DNA of 50,932 nt from assembly GCA_903851465.1 (NCBI GenBank), contig CAINOI010000043.1, positions 1 through 50,932 of the forward strand, in the 5' to 3' direction. The DNA is from an uncultured Bacteroidota bacterium. Lineage in GTDB: Bacteria; Bacteroidota; Bacteroidia; Chitinophagales; Chitinophagaceae. The translations under genes and the position numbers were made by a program. How positions within the stretch are numbered: the stretch's first letter is position 1; the number at the start of each line of letters is the position of its first letter. This document shows positions 41,080-49,192 of this stretch, in pieces. A model generated the notes under the pieces. It ran no database searches. It was not told the origin of the DNA and saw only the letters and a list, made by a program, of their open reading frames with translations.

Positions 41080-41865
41080 ATGGCTAAAAGCATCCCCATT
41101 CCAAGTAATAAAAAGCTAGTTTTAGAAAAAGGTGATAAAATATACCAACCCGGTATTTCTGTAGATTGCGTTATTTTAGGATTTCATGAAAACGAACTTA
41201 AAGTGCTTTTATTAAAAGTGGAACAGCGCAATCAATGGGCATTACCAGGAGGGTTTATTAAAAAAAATGAACCCATTGAAAATGCAGCCTATAGAGTATT
41301 ACAGGAAAGAACTGGTGTTCAGGATATTTTTTTACAACAGTTTAATGTTTTTGGTGCTCCTGATCGCTCTGATGCTAGTATTCATCAAAATAGATATCTT
41401 GAATATGGCATTAAAATTCCTAAAGATAACTGGCTATTACAAAGATTTATAACCATTGGGTTTTATGCATTAATTGATTTTTCAGAAGTAAATTTAAGAA
41501 CTATAGTTTCAGACGAAACTGCTGAATGGATAGATATGAATAAGTTAAGCAACCTAATGATGGACCATGCTGAGATAGTACAAAAAGCATTGGATACGCT
41601 CAGAAATCAACTAGCTTATCTTCCTATTGGTAAAAATTTATTGCCTAAAAAATTCACTATGCCCGAATTACAGAAATTATACGAAACCATCCTTAATGAA
41701 AAATTGGATCGTCGAAATTTTCAACGTAAGCTTTTAAGTTTTGGCATTTTAAATAGATTAACTGAGACCAAAAAAGGGGGTGCACATAAGGCAGCCTATT
41801 TGTATACTTTCAACGAAAAGAAATACCAAAAAGCGCTTAAAGAAGGTTTATATGGTTCTTGGTAA
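41080..41865 (+). CDS. Nudix-fold transcription regulator, NrtR/AraR-like, with degenerate Nudix box
   Basis: A 261-residue protein. Residues about 25-150 form a Nudix fold. The box at 58-80 reads G-x5-E-x7-RVLQERTGV instead of G-x5-E-x7-REUxEExGU, so two metal-binding Glu residues are replaced by Val73 and Arg77 and hydrolysis is unlikely. Residues about 160-250 look like a winged helix (LQKLYETILNEKLDRRNFQRKLLSFGIL). Nudix-fold regulators of this plan sense sugars or ADP-ribose compounds; AraR of Bacteroides is one. Neighbours suggest control of the glycan genes. AT-rich arms TATTTTA/TAAAATA (41063-41080) abut the start. Confidence 0.82.
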   Translation: MAKSIPIPSNKKLVLEKGDKIYQPGISVDCVILGFHENELKVLLLKVEQRNQWALPGGFIKKNEPIENAAYRVLQERTGVQDIFLQQFNVFGAPDRSDASIHQNRYLEYGIKIPKDNWLLQRFITIGFYALIDFSEVNLRTIVSDETAEWIDMNKLSNLMMDHAEIVQKALDTLRNQLAYLPIGKNLLPKKFTMPELQKLYETILNEKLDRRNFQRKLLSFGILNRLTETKKGGAHKAAYLYTFNEKKYQKALKEGLYGSW

Positions 41866-41888
41866 ATTTGAAAAGTGTTTTGACTAAT

Positions 41889-44165
41889 TTACTTCACCCA
41901 ATTTACTTTAACAGTTTTTACATCTATTGAATTTGGCCCCACCATTATTTGAAAATCACCTGACTCCCAGTCAAATTTTAAATCTGAATTATAAAATTTA
42001 AGTAGTTCAGGCGTGATCTCAAAAACGACTTCTTTGGAATCACCCGCTGCTAAATCAATTTTTTTGAACCCTTTTAATTCTCTAACAGGTCTTGTTATAG
42101 TGCCTACTTCGTCTCTTATATACATTTGAACCACTTCTTTACCTGCATACTTACCTGTATTCTTCACTGGAACTGTAACAGTTAACTTTTGATTGCCTTT
42201 CAATTTTGTTGAAGATAATTTCAAGTCACCATATTCAAATTGTGTATAGCTCAAGCCAAAACCAAATGGAAATAAAGGTGCATTAGACACATCTATATAA
42301 TTGGATTGGAATTTAGAAAACCATTTTCCAGTTAAAGGGCGGCCAGTATTTTTATGATTGTAATACAAAGGAATTTGACCAACATTTTGAGGGAAAGTCA
42401 TTGTTAATTTACCCGAAGGATTCACCTTTCCTAAAAGTGCATCTGCAATCGCATCTCCAGCCTCAGAGCCAGCAAACCATACATCCAATATGGCAGGTAC
42501 ATTTTCATTTTCCCAATTCAATGTCAAAGGACGACCATTGAATAAAACCAATACAACAGGCTTGCCAGTTGCAACCAATGCCTTTAATAATCGCTTTTGG
42601 GCTTCTGGCATATCGATATTGGATTTAGAGGCGCTTTCTCCACTACTTTCCGCACCTTCTCCTAATGCTGCCACAATCACATCAGCATCCGCACTGATTG
42701 TTAATGCCTCTTGTATCATTACTTCAGCAGATCGATTGTCACGTGCAATATCTTTTTCAAATAATGTTTGACGATTTTGCAATGCTACATCATCCTCTAA
42801 ATTAGAACCCATTGCATAAACCACTTTACCATTATTACCTACAGCATCTGTAAGTCCTTTTAATAAAGTAATTGATTTACTATTGTCTGCACCCACACTC
42901 CATGTTCCTGTCATATTTTCTTTAGCATTGGCAAGTGGTCCAACTAAGGCAATTTTTTTTCCAGTGGCAATAGGCAAAACATGATTGTTCTTTAACAAAA
43001 CAAAGCTTTGTGCAGCAATCCTTCTTGCTTCAGCTCTATTAGCGGAAGTAAATACTTCTGTGGCAGATCTTTGTTCATTGCAATATCGATATGGGTCATC
43101 AAATAAACCTAATTGATATTTAGCGATTAAAATTCTTTCACATGCTTTATTGATTTGAGCTATAGTCACTTTTCCCTCTTGTAAAGATTGCTTCATGGTA
43201 TTTAAAAAACCTTCTCCCACCATATCCATATCCACACCTGCGTTCATAGACATGGCGTTTACTGTTTGGGCATCACCTACTCCATGATTCGTCATTTCTG
43301 GAATACCCGTATAATCTGACACTACAAAGCCATTGAACTTCCATTGCTTTCGTAATACATCATCTACTAACCATTTATTGCCAGAGGCTGGAATACCATC
43401 CACTTCGTTGAATGACATCATCACAGAAGCTACGCCAGCATCCACTGCCGCTTTATATGGAGGAAAATATTCATTATACATTCTCACTCGACTCATGTCG
43501 GTAGTGTTGTAATCTCTTCCGCCTTCTGCTGCGCCATACAATGCATAATGCTTTACACATGACAGGATGGTATTAGGAGCTGATAAGTCATCTCCTTGAT
43601 ATCCTTGAATCATGGCTTTTGCAATTGCACTACTCAAAAAAGCATCTTCTCCATTTCCTTCTGAAACTCTACCCCATCTTGGATCTCTTGTTAGATCAAC
43701 CATTGGAGAAAATGTCCATTGTATCCCATCTGCACTCGCTTCGCTCGCTGCAATACTTGCAGAACGTTTTATCAATTCCATATCCCAGGTTGCAGACATA
43801 CCTAATGGAATAGGAAAAATTGTCTTATAACCATGTATCACATCCATCCCAAACAACAATGGTATATGTAGTCTTGAATTGTTGACTGCAAATTGTTGTA
43901 ACTCTTTAATTTTAGTGACAGAACGAATATTAAAAACACCGCCCACTTTACCAGCTTTTACCTTATCTGCAATATCAGAACTACTCACTGCTCCAGTTAC
44001 AAAATCACTAGAAGCAGGCAGGTTTAATTGCCCTAATTTTTCTTCTAAAGTCATTTTAGACATTAGTGTAAGCACAAACTGATGCATTTTAGCCTCCTTA
44101 TTCATTTGACCATACCCAATAGAAACAAATAAGATGCCTACTATTGTTAACTGTATTCTTTTCAT
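41889..44165 (-). CDS. bglX: Glycoside hydrolase family 3 beta-glucosidase, BglX-like
   Basis: A 758-residue exported enzyme. The signal peptide MKRIQLTIVGILFVSIGYG ends before QMNKEAK. The N-terminal TIM barrel has FGMDVIHGYKTIFPIPLG, the substrate block SCVKHYALYGAAEGG and the nucleophile Asp in GFVVSDYTGI (about residue 285). The alpha/beta sandwich has LKNNHVLPI and ALGEGAESSGES with the likely acid/base Glu. A fibronectin-III-like domain ends the protein. An ATG 9 bases upstream (44174) is the alternative start. It follows the GH30 gene on the same strand, so both probably act on beta-glucan or its oligomers. Confidence 0.93.
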   Translation of the reverse strand: MKRIQLTIVGILFVSIGYGQMNKEAKMHQFVLTLMSKMTLEEKLGQLNLPASSDFVTGAVSSSDIADKVKAGKVGGVFNIRSVTKIKELQQFAVNNSRLHIPLLFGMDVIHGYKTIFPIPLGMSATWDMELIKRSASIAASEASADGIQWTFSPMVDLTRDPRWGRVSEGNGEDAFLSSAIAKAMIQGYQGDDLSAPNTILSCVKHYALYGAAEGGRDYNTTDMSRVRMYNEYFPPYKAAVDAGVASVMMSFNEVDGIPASGNKWLVDDVLRKQWKFNGFVVSDYTGIPEMTNHGVGDAQTVNAMSMNAGVDMDMVGEGFLNTMKQSLQEGKVTIAQINKACERILIAKYQLGLFDDPYRYCNEQRSATEVFTSANRAEARRIAAQSFVLLKNNHVLPIATGKKIALVGPLANAKENMTGTWSVGADNSKSITLLKGLTDAVGNNGKVVYAMGSNLEDDVALQNRQTLFEKDIARDNRSAEVMIQEALTISADADVIVAALGEGAESSGESASKSNIDMPEAQKRLLKALVATGKPVVLVLFNGRPLTLNWENENVPAILDVWFAGSEAGDAIADALLGKVNPSGKLTMTFPQNVGQIPLYYNHKNTGRPLTGKWFSKFQSNYIDVSNAPLFPFGFGLSYTQFEYGDLKLSSTKLKGNQKLTVTVPVKNTGKYAGKEVVQMYIRDEVGTITRPVRELKGFKKIDLAAGDSKEVVFEITPELLKFYNSDLKFDWESGDFQIMVGPNSIDVKTVKVNWVK

Positions 44166-44190
44166 AGATCCCATTTTATAATTTCATGAA

Positions 44191-45582
44191 TTACCAGACA
44201 ATCGTCGAAGCCGATTTTTCAGGAAGTGTAAAGTTATATTTTTTCTGTTCAATATCAATTGTATAGACGCACTCCTTTCCAGTGTTTAATGCAACAACCA
44301 CTTTTTTACCATCGGGTCTTTTAAATGCGACAGAATGGATTTGCGCATTAGTCGATTTGGTTTGAATACGAACAGCACCTGGTGTGATAAATGGTGCCAC
44401 CTGTCCAATAATATAGTAACTCACATTTCTTTTTAAATCAGACCCTGCAATGGTTAAGGCACCCAAACATTCAGTACAACCACCTTGCGTATGAGGACCA
44501 TATTTGGGATCATTGGCCAAATTCCATTCCAATACCAAACTACTCCAATTGGACATTGTCCCAATGACAATATGTTCCATATGCCACATAAAATCTCCGG
44601 CAAAGTTACCCTTGGCACCTGTCCATTGTTCTGTAAAATAAATTTTCTTATCAGGATGTGCTTGATGCACTTTTGACAAAGCAGATTCATGACCTAAGTA
44701 TAAATGAAAGGCTGCAGCACGGACAAAAGACCTTGCAACTGAATCATTCAAAATCTGAATAGGATATGTGGGATTGTCAGCGTTATGGTCCCAAATTACG
44801 ATCTCAGTTTGAATGCTATTATATTTAAATGCAGGACCTAAATGATTTTTTATAAAACTTGTTTGCTCAGCAGCGGTCATCAACATACTTGGATTATTAC
44901 CGCCATGTTCTGGTTCATTCTGAATGGTGACTGCATTTATAGTGATGCCCGCATCGCGCATTAGTTGTATATACTTCACAAAATATTGCGCATACGATTC
45001 ATAATAAGTTGGTATTAAGTGTCCGCCCTTTGATTGTCCATTGTCTTTCATCCACACAGGCGGACTCCATGGCGAAGCCATGATTTTTAAACCTGGCTGA
45101 ATAGTTTGAATCTCTTTTAAAATTGGAATTAAATTGACTTGATCAGGCGCAATGGACATTTTTATTAAATCAGGATCCACTTCACCTTCTTTTAAATCAT
45201 CATAACTAAATACAGTTGCATCCAAATCGGAAGCCCCAATACTTATTCTTAGGTAATTTACATTCATTGAATTCGATTCTTGTCCAAATATTTCTTTTAA
45301 AATTGCATGTCTTTTTTCCTGACTCATTTTATTTAATAGGGTTGCACTTCCCCCGGTTAAGGTATAACCAAATCCCTCTATTGTTTGATATTGACTACCC
45401 TCATTTATATATACCGTATCTTTTGATGCAGCTTCATTAAATTGCTTAGGCAATAACAAGGGTTTTTCAATTTGCTTTAGTAAAAATCGCCCATCAGCAG
45501 TGGTCACTGTTTGACTAAACTGTGCCCTACTCTCTGTTATAAAAAATAGCATTGTACTCAAAATAAAAATAACTTTTTTCAT
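44191..45582 (-). CDS. Glycoside hydrolase family 30 (glucosylceramidase / endo-beta-1,6-glucanase type)
   Basis: A 463-residue exported enzyme. The signal peptide is about residues 1-20, ending SRA. The TIM barrel begins QTIEGFGYTLTGGSA and includes ASPWSPPVWMKDN; the acid/base is Glu223 in TIQNEPEHGG and the nucleophile is Glu318 in YFTEQWTG. A small C-terminal beta domain (VAFKRPDGKKVVVALNTG) completes the usual GH30 plan. Subfamily members cut beta-1,6-glucan, glucosylceramide or xylan. It lies 25 bases upstream of the GH3 gene in one operon, so a secreted endo-enzyme may feed the beta-glucosidase. Confidence 0.92.
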   Translation of the reverse strand: MKKVIFILSTMLFFITESRAQFSQTVTTADGRFLLKQIEKPLLLPKQFNEAASKDTVYINEGSQYQTIEGFGYTLTGGSATLLNKMSQEKRHAILKEIFGQESNSMNVNYLRISIGASDLDATVFSYDDLKEGEVDPDLIKMSIAPDQVNLIPILKEIQTIQPGLKIMASPWSPPVWMKDNGQSKGGHLIPTYYESYAQYFVKYIQLMRDAGITINAVTIQNEPEHGGNNPSMLMTAAEQTSFIKNHLGPAFKYNSIQTEIVIWDHNADNPTYPIQILNDSVARSFVRAAAFHLYLGHESALSKVHQAHPDKKIYFTEQWTGAKGNFAGDFMWHMEHIVIGTMSNWSSLVLEWNLANDPKYGPHTQGGCTECLGALTIAGSDLKRNVSYYIIGQVAPFITPGAVRIQTKSTNAQIHSVAFKRPDGKKVVVALNTGKECVYTIDIEQKKYNFTLPEKSASTIVW

Positions 45583-45628
45583 ACCTAAGATTTAATACAA
45601 ATAAATATACAATGAAATGGCCTAAAAA

Positions 45629-46360
45629 ATGGTAAGTTTAGGTATGCAAAGCTTGGACAATAAATTTCAGGTTCAATTACTAGGAGATCATGCCATCTTA
45701 ATTAAATTAAGTAAGGGTTTAAATGCGGGTATGGATAAAGATTTACTTGCCTTAGCACAATTTTTAAAAGCACAAAAAGTACCTGGGATGAAGGATATCA
45801 TTTTAGCATATGATAATTTAACCTTAGTTTATGATATCCTACATTTTGACACCAATCCCTATTTTTTTGTAAATCAACTACTAGACGCTTTTATTACTGA
45901 AGCTTCAAATAACAATGCATCCAACAATACAGCCCGATTAATCAAAGTACCTGTTTGTTACGATCCTAGTTTAGGGATTGATTTGGAGCATGCTGCGTTA
46001 ATTGCTAAATGTAGTATAGATGCACTGATACAAGCACATACTACAGCAATCTATACCGTATACTGTCTCGGTTTTTTACCAGGCTTTGCCTATATGGGTG
46101 ATGTGCCTAAAAAAATACAACTGCCCCGACATCCACAGCCAAGAACAAAAGTGGCTGCAGGCAGTGTGGGGATTGCAGGAAAACAAACAGGCATCTACCC
46201 TATGGATTCCCCCGGCGGTTGGCAAATTATTGGTCGTACTCCATTAAAAATATTTGACCCTGTAAAGCTCTCTCTTTTTAGTGCAGGAGATCAAGTACAA
46301 TTTGATCCCATTGACTTGGCATTGTTTCATCAATTAAACAACCAAGCAGATGTCTGTTAA
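45629..46360 (+). CDS. pxpB: 5-oxoprolinase subunit PxpB (KipI family)
   Basis: A 243-residue protein (238 from the second ATG at 45644). It has the N-terminal FQVQLLGDHAILIKL, then the cyclophilin-like C-terminal domain with VYCLGFLPGFAYMGDVP, PRHPQPRTKVAAGSVGIAG and YPMDSPGGWQIIGRTP, all family hallmarks. PxpABC cleaves 5-oxoproline to glutamate with ATP. It is the first gene of the pxp operon and overlaps pxpC by 11 bases. The KipI name from Bacillus refers to kinase inhibition; metabolite repair is the general role. Confidence 0.93.
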   Translation: MVSLGMQSLDNKFQVQLLGDHAILIKLSKGLNAGMDKDLLALAQFLKAQKVPGMKDIILAYDNLTLVYDILHFDTNPYFFVNQLLDAFITEASNNNASNNTARLIKVPVCYDPSLGIDLEHAALIAKCSIDALIQAHTTAIYTVYCLGFLPGFAYMGDVPKKIQLPRHPQPRTKVAAGSVGIAGKQTGIYPMDSPGGWQIIGRTPLKIFDPVKLSLFSAGDQVQFDPIDLALFHQLNNQADVC

Positions 46361-47261
46361 AATCATTAAAAAAGGATTGTCTGATCGCATCGTAGATCAA
46401 GGGAGATTTGGTTTTCAAGATCTTGGCATTCAACCATCCGGACCAATGGACTTTTTATCGGCTCAATTAGCGAATCTAATTTTAGGCAATGATATAACTG
46501 AACCAATTTTTGAATTACATTTTCCGGCTTCTGTTTTCGAGTTCGAAGAACCGATGTATATCTGTATTAGTGGTGCCAATTTTGTACCAGTCATCAATGA
46601 AAAAAGTGTAGCACTCAATACCTCTATACAAGTATATCCTAAAGACCAGCTAAGTTTTCTTCAACCACTTGAAGGTCGTTCTTGTTATCTAGCATTTAAA
46701 GGCCGTCTTGATGAAAATAAAAAATGGCTGAACAGTTATGCCAGTTTTAAAACAACTTTAAATAAAGGGGATCATTTTGCCATTGACACAGCTGCTGAAA
46801 ACAATATTTCAATAGATGCATTAAAGCAAAATGTGATTCAACAGGTTCAAAAAAATCTTTTTAACGAAGATGAGATTAGGTTTATTCCAGGCCCTGCTTG
46901 GAATGATTTAGACCCAGCATCCATTCAACTATTAATGCAAGAAGCATTCACCATTGACTCAAAGTCGAATCGGATGGGCTTTTTGTTAAATGGGCCATCT
47001 CTCCAATTAGCAGCAACCAAACAATACCTTTCGAGCGCGGTGACGATGGGTACTTTACAATTGTTACCCAATGGCCAAATCATTGTCTTAATGGCTGATC
47101 ATCAAACCATTGGAGGTTATGCCAATTTGGGTCAAATAATTTTGGTAGATTTACCTAGGCTTGCACAATTAAATAACCATCGTCCATTTAAGTTAAGCAT
47201 CACAAATGTTCAAACAGCACATGCACTCTACCGATCAATACAGTCCTGGTTTATCCATTGA
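46350..47261 (+). CDS. pxpC: 5-oxoprolinase subunit PxpC (KipA / biotin-dependent carboxyltransferase fold)
   Basis: A 303-residue protein starting VKIIKKGLSDRIVDQGRFGFQDLGIQPSGPMDF. It continues with ANLILGND, the later FIPGPAWNDLD, RMGFLLNGPSL, and GTLQLLPNGQIIVLMADHQTIGGYANLG. These match the PxpC/KipA half of the allophanate-hydrolase-like pair. It partners PxpB and PxpA in ATP-dependent 5-oxoproline cleavage. Its start overlaps pxpB by 11 bases and its end overlaps pxpA, suggesting translational coupling. Confidence 0.93.
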   Translation: MSVKIIKKGLSDRIVDQGRFGFQDLGIQPSGPMDFLSAQLANLILGNDITEPIFELHFPASVFEFEEPMYICISGANFVPVINEKSVALNTSIQVYPKDQLSFLQPLEGRSCYLAFKGRLDENKKWLNSYASFKTTLNKGDHFAIDTAAENNISIDALKQNVIQQVQKNLFNEDEIRFIPGPAWNDLDPASIQLLMQEAFTIDSKSNRMGFLLNGPSLQLAATKQYLSSAVTMGTLQLLPNGQIIVLMADHQTIGGYANLGQIILVDLPRLAQLNNHRPFKLSITNVQTAHALYRSIQSWFIH

Positions 47262-47988
47262 CATCAATTGTGATATGGGAGAAGGCATGCATAACGATGC
47301 CTTATTAATGCCTTACATTAGTAGTGCAAATATTGCATGCGGGTATCATGCTGGGGATGTAGACACTATCAGAAGAACCATCGAATTGGCTTTAGAAAAC
47401 AATGTGGCTATTGGGGCACATCCAAGCTATCATGACAGAGAAAATTTTGGGAGACTTACTCAAACCATTTCTTTAGTTGAACTTGCTGAATTAATTAGTG
47501 ACCAACTTTTTTTATTTGAAAAAATAACCCATCAAATGGGTTGCAAGATCCATCATGTAAAATTACATGGTGCTTTATACAATGATTGTGCAAAAGATGC
47601 ATTATCTAGTAAGATTGTAGCACAAACAATTCAAGCCATTGATCCTTCCATGATGTTATATGGACTGAGCGGAAGTCATTCCATTAAAGAAGCAAAAGCA
47701 ATAGGCTTACAAACTGTGCAAGAAGTATTTGCGGATAGAACCTATCAATCCGACGGACAATTAACACCAAGATATTTAGACCATGCATTGATTACAGACC
47801 CAAATGAATCCGCACAGCAGGTATTATCGATGTTGCTAGATCAAGAAATTAAAACGCATGATGGCACCATGATTGCAGTCAATGCTGAAACGATTTGCAT
47901 ACATGGAGATCATCCAGGAGCAGTTGAAATAGCAAAGCACTTATTCAATACATTACAACAATACCAGATTGAAATCAAACAACCCTAA
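47221..47988 (+). CDS. pxpA: 5-oxoprolinase subunit PxpA (LamB/YcsF family)
   Basis: A 255-residue protein opening IDINCDMGEGMHNDALLMPYISSANIACGYHAGD, the LamB/YcsF signature with Asp and His residues near the active site. GAHPSYHDRENFGR, HVKLHGALYNDCAKD and QEVFADRTYQSDGQLTPR follow. ATG 47206 would add five residues; either start overlaps pxpC (by 41 or 56 bases). It overlaps the next gene by 20 bases. The gene order pxpB-C-A-transporter recalls Bacillus subtilis, where ycsF and ycsG adjoin kipI and kipA. Confidence 0.92.
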   Translation: MHSTDQYSPGLSIDINCDMGEGMHNDALLMPYISSANIACGYHAGDVDTIRRTIELALENNVAIGAHPSYHDRENFGRLTQTISLVELAELISDQLFLFEKITHQMGCKIHHVKLHGALYNDCAKDALSSKIVAQTIQAIDPSMMLYGLSGSHSIKEAKAIGLQTVQEVFADRTYQSDGQLTPRYLDHALITDPNESAQQVLSMLLDQEIKTHDGTMIAVNAETICIHGDHPGAVEIAKHLFNTLQQYQIEIKQP

Positions 47989-49177
47989 TTCAAAAGCGAC
48001 CATCCCCAGTTTGACAGGGATAAGTCTAGGTGCCGCTTTTTTAATGGCCAACTCATCTATTGGACCGGGCTTTCTAACACAAACCTCATTTTACACAGAA
48101 CAATTACTGACTAGTTTTGGATTCGTCATTCTAGTGTCTATCCTACTTGACTTTGGTGCACAAATCAATATTTGGCGAGCCATTACATTAAGTGGTTTGC
48201 GTGCACAAGAAATTGCAAATTTATTGTTGCCTGGATTGGGGTATCTTTTATCCTTATCCATTGTAGTTGGTGGATTTGCATTCAATATTGGCAATATTGC
48301 AGGTTGTGGATTAGCTCTTAATATTTTAACTGGTATCAGCTTTGCAAAAGGCGCCATCTTAAGTGGTGTGATTGCCATTGTGATTTTTTGGGTGGATGAA
48401 ATTGGAAAAATGTTAGATCGGCTCACTAAGGTTTTAGGCATCGTTAAAATAAGTTTAACCTTATTGATTGTGTATGCAGCAAACCCTCCGATTCTTGATG
48501 CAGTTCAACATAGTTTTGTCCCAGAACAAATTTCTTTACTAGCTATCGTAACGATTGTGGGCGGTACAGTGGGAGGCTATATTACCTTCTCTGGTGCTCA
48601 TCGATTGGTGGATGCTGGCATGGTTGGGCCAGAACATATTGGGTTTGTGACTAAAAGTGCAAGTAGAGGGATCCTCATTTCGGCTTTCATGCGTTTTATA
48701 TTGTTCTTAGCAGTGGTAGGTGTGGTGTCTCAAGGTGTGCACCTAGATAAAAATAATCCAGCAGCCACAGTGTTTGAGACCGCTGGAGGCAGATGGGGCT
48801 TATTTATTTTTGGTATTGTGTTATGGAGCGCTGCTATTTCATCGGTCATTGGCGCCTCCTATACCTCCTATTCTTTTATCAAAAAATTAGATATCCCATT
48901 TTTAAATCATGAACGATTTTCTATTAGTGGATTTATCCTTATCTCAACGAGTATTTTTATTTGGATAGGAAAACCTAAAGAGTTATTGCTTTTTGCTGGA
49001 TTAATCAACGGCTTCATACTCCCATTCGCACTCGCTATTATGTTAATTGCAAGTAGAAAAATTCCTGTTTTAAAACAATACAAATACCCATTGTGGATTG
49101 AAGCTGCAGGATGGCTTGTTGTATTTTTGATGGGCTCTATGAGTATTTATGCCCTGATTGAAACAATCATGAAATAA
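47969..49177 (+). CDS. NRAMP-fold transporter of the pxp operon, YcsG-like, without canonical metal motifs
   Basis: A 402-residue protein with about 11 transmembrane helices and the general NRAMP plan. At helix 1 the usual DPGN is replaced by IGPGF (residues 31-35). At helix 6 the MPH motif is replaced by SGAHR (208-212). Transition-metal ligands are therefore missing, and a different substrate is likely. Its position directly after pxpA, overlapping by 20 bases, suggests uptake of 5-oxoproline or a related organic acid; this is inference. The start is a TTG at 47969, the only start codon near pxpA's end. Confidence 0.8.
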   Translation: MKSNNPNSKATIPSLTGISLGAAFLMANSSIGPGFLTQTSFYTEQLLTSFGFVILVSILLDFGAQINIWRAITLSGLRAQEIANLLLPGLGYLLSLSIVVGGFAFNIGNIAGCGLALNILTGISFAKGAILSGVIAIVIFWVDEIGKMLDRLTKVLGIVKISLTLLIVYAANPPILDAVQHSFVPEQISLLAIVTIVGGTVGGYITFSGAHRLVDAGMVGPEHIGFVTKSASRGILISAFMRFILFLAVVGVVSQGVHLDKNNPAATVFETAGGRWGLFIFGIVLWSAAISSVIGASYTSYSFIKKLDIPFLNHERFSISGFILISTSIFIWIGKPKELLLFAGLINGFILPFALAIMLIASRKIPVLKQYKYPLWIEAAGWLVVFLMGSMSIYALIETIMK

Positions 49178-49192
49178 AAATATGCTAGAAAT

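Noticed and set aside
41080..41865. Catalytic Nudix hydrolase
   Set aside because: Two metal-binding glutamates of the Nudix box are replaced, and a DNA-binding-like domain follows.
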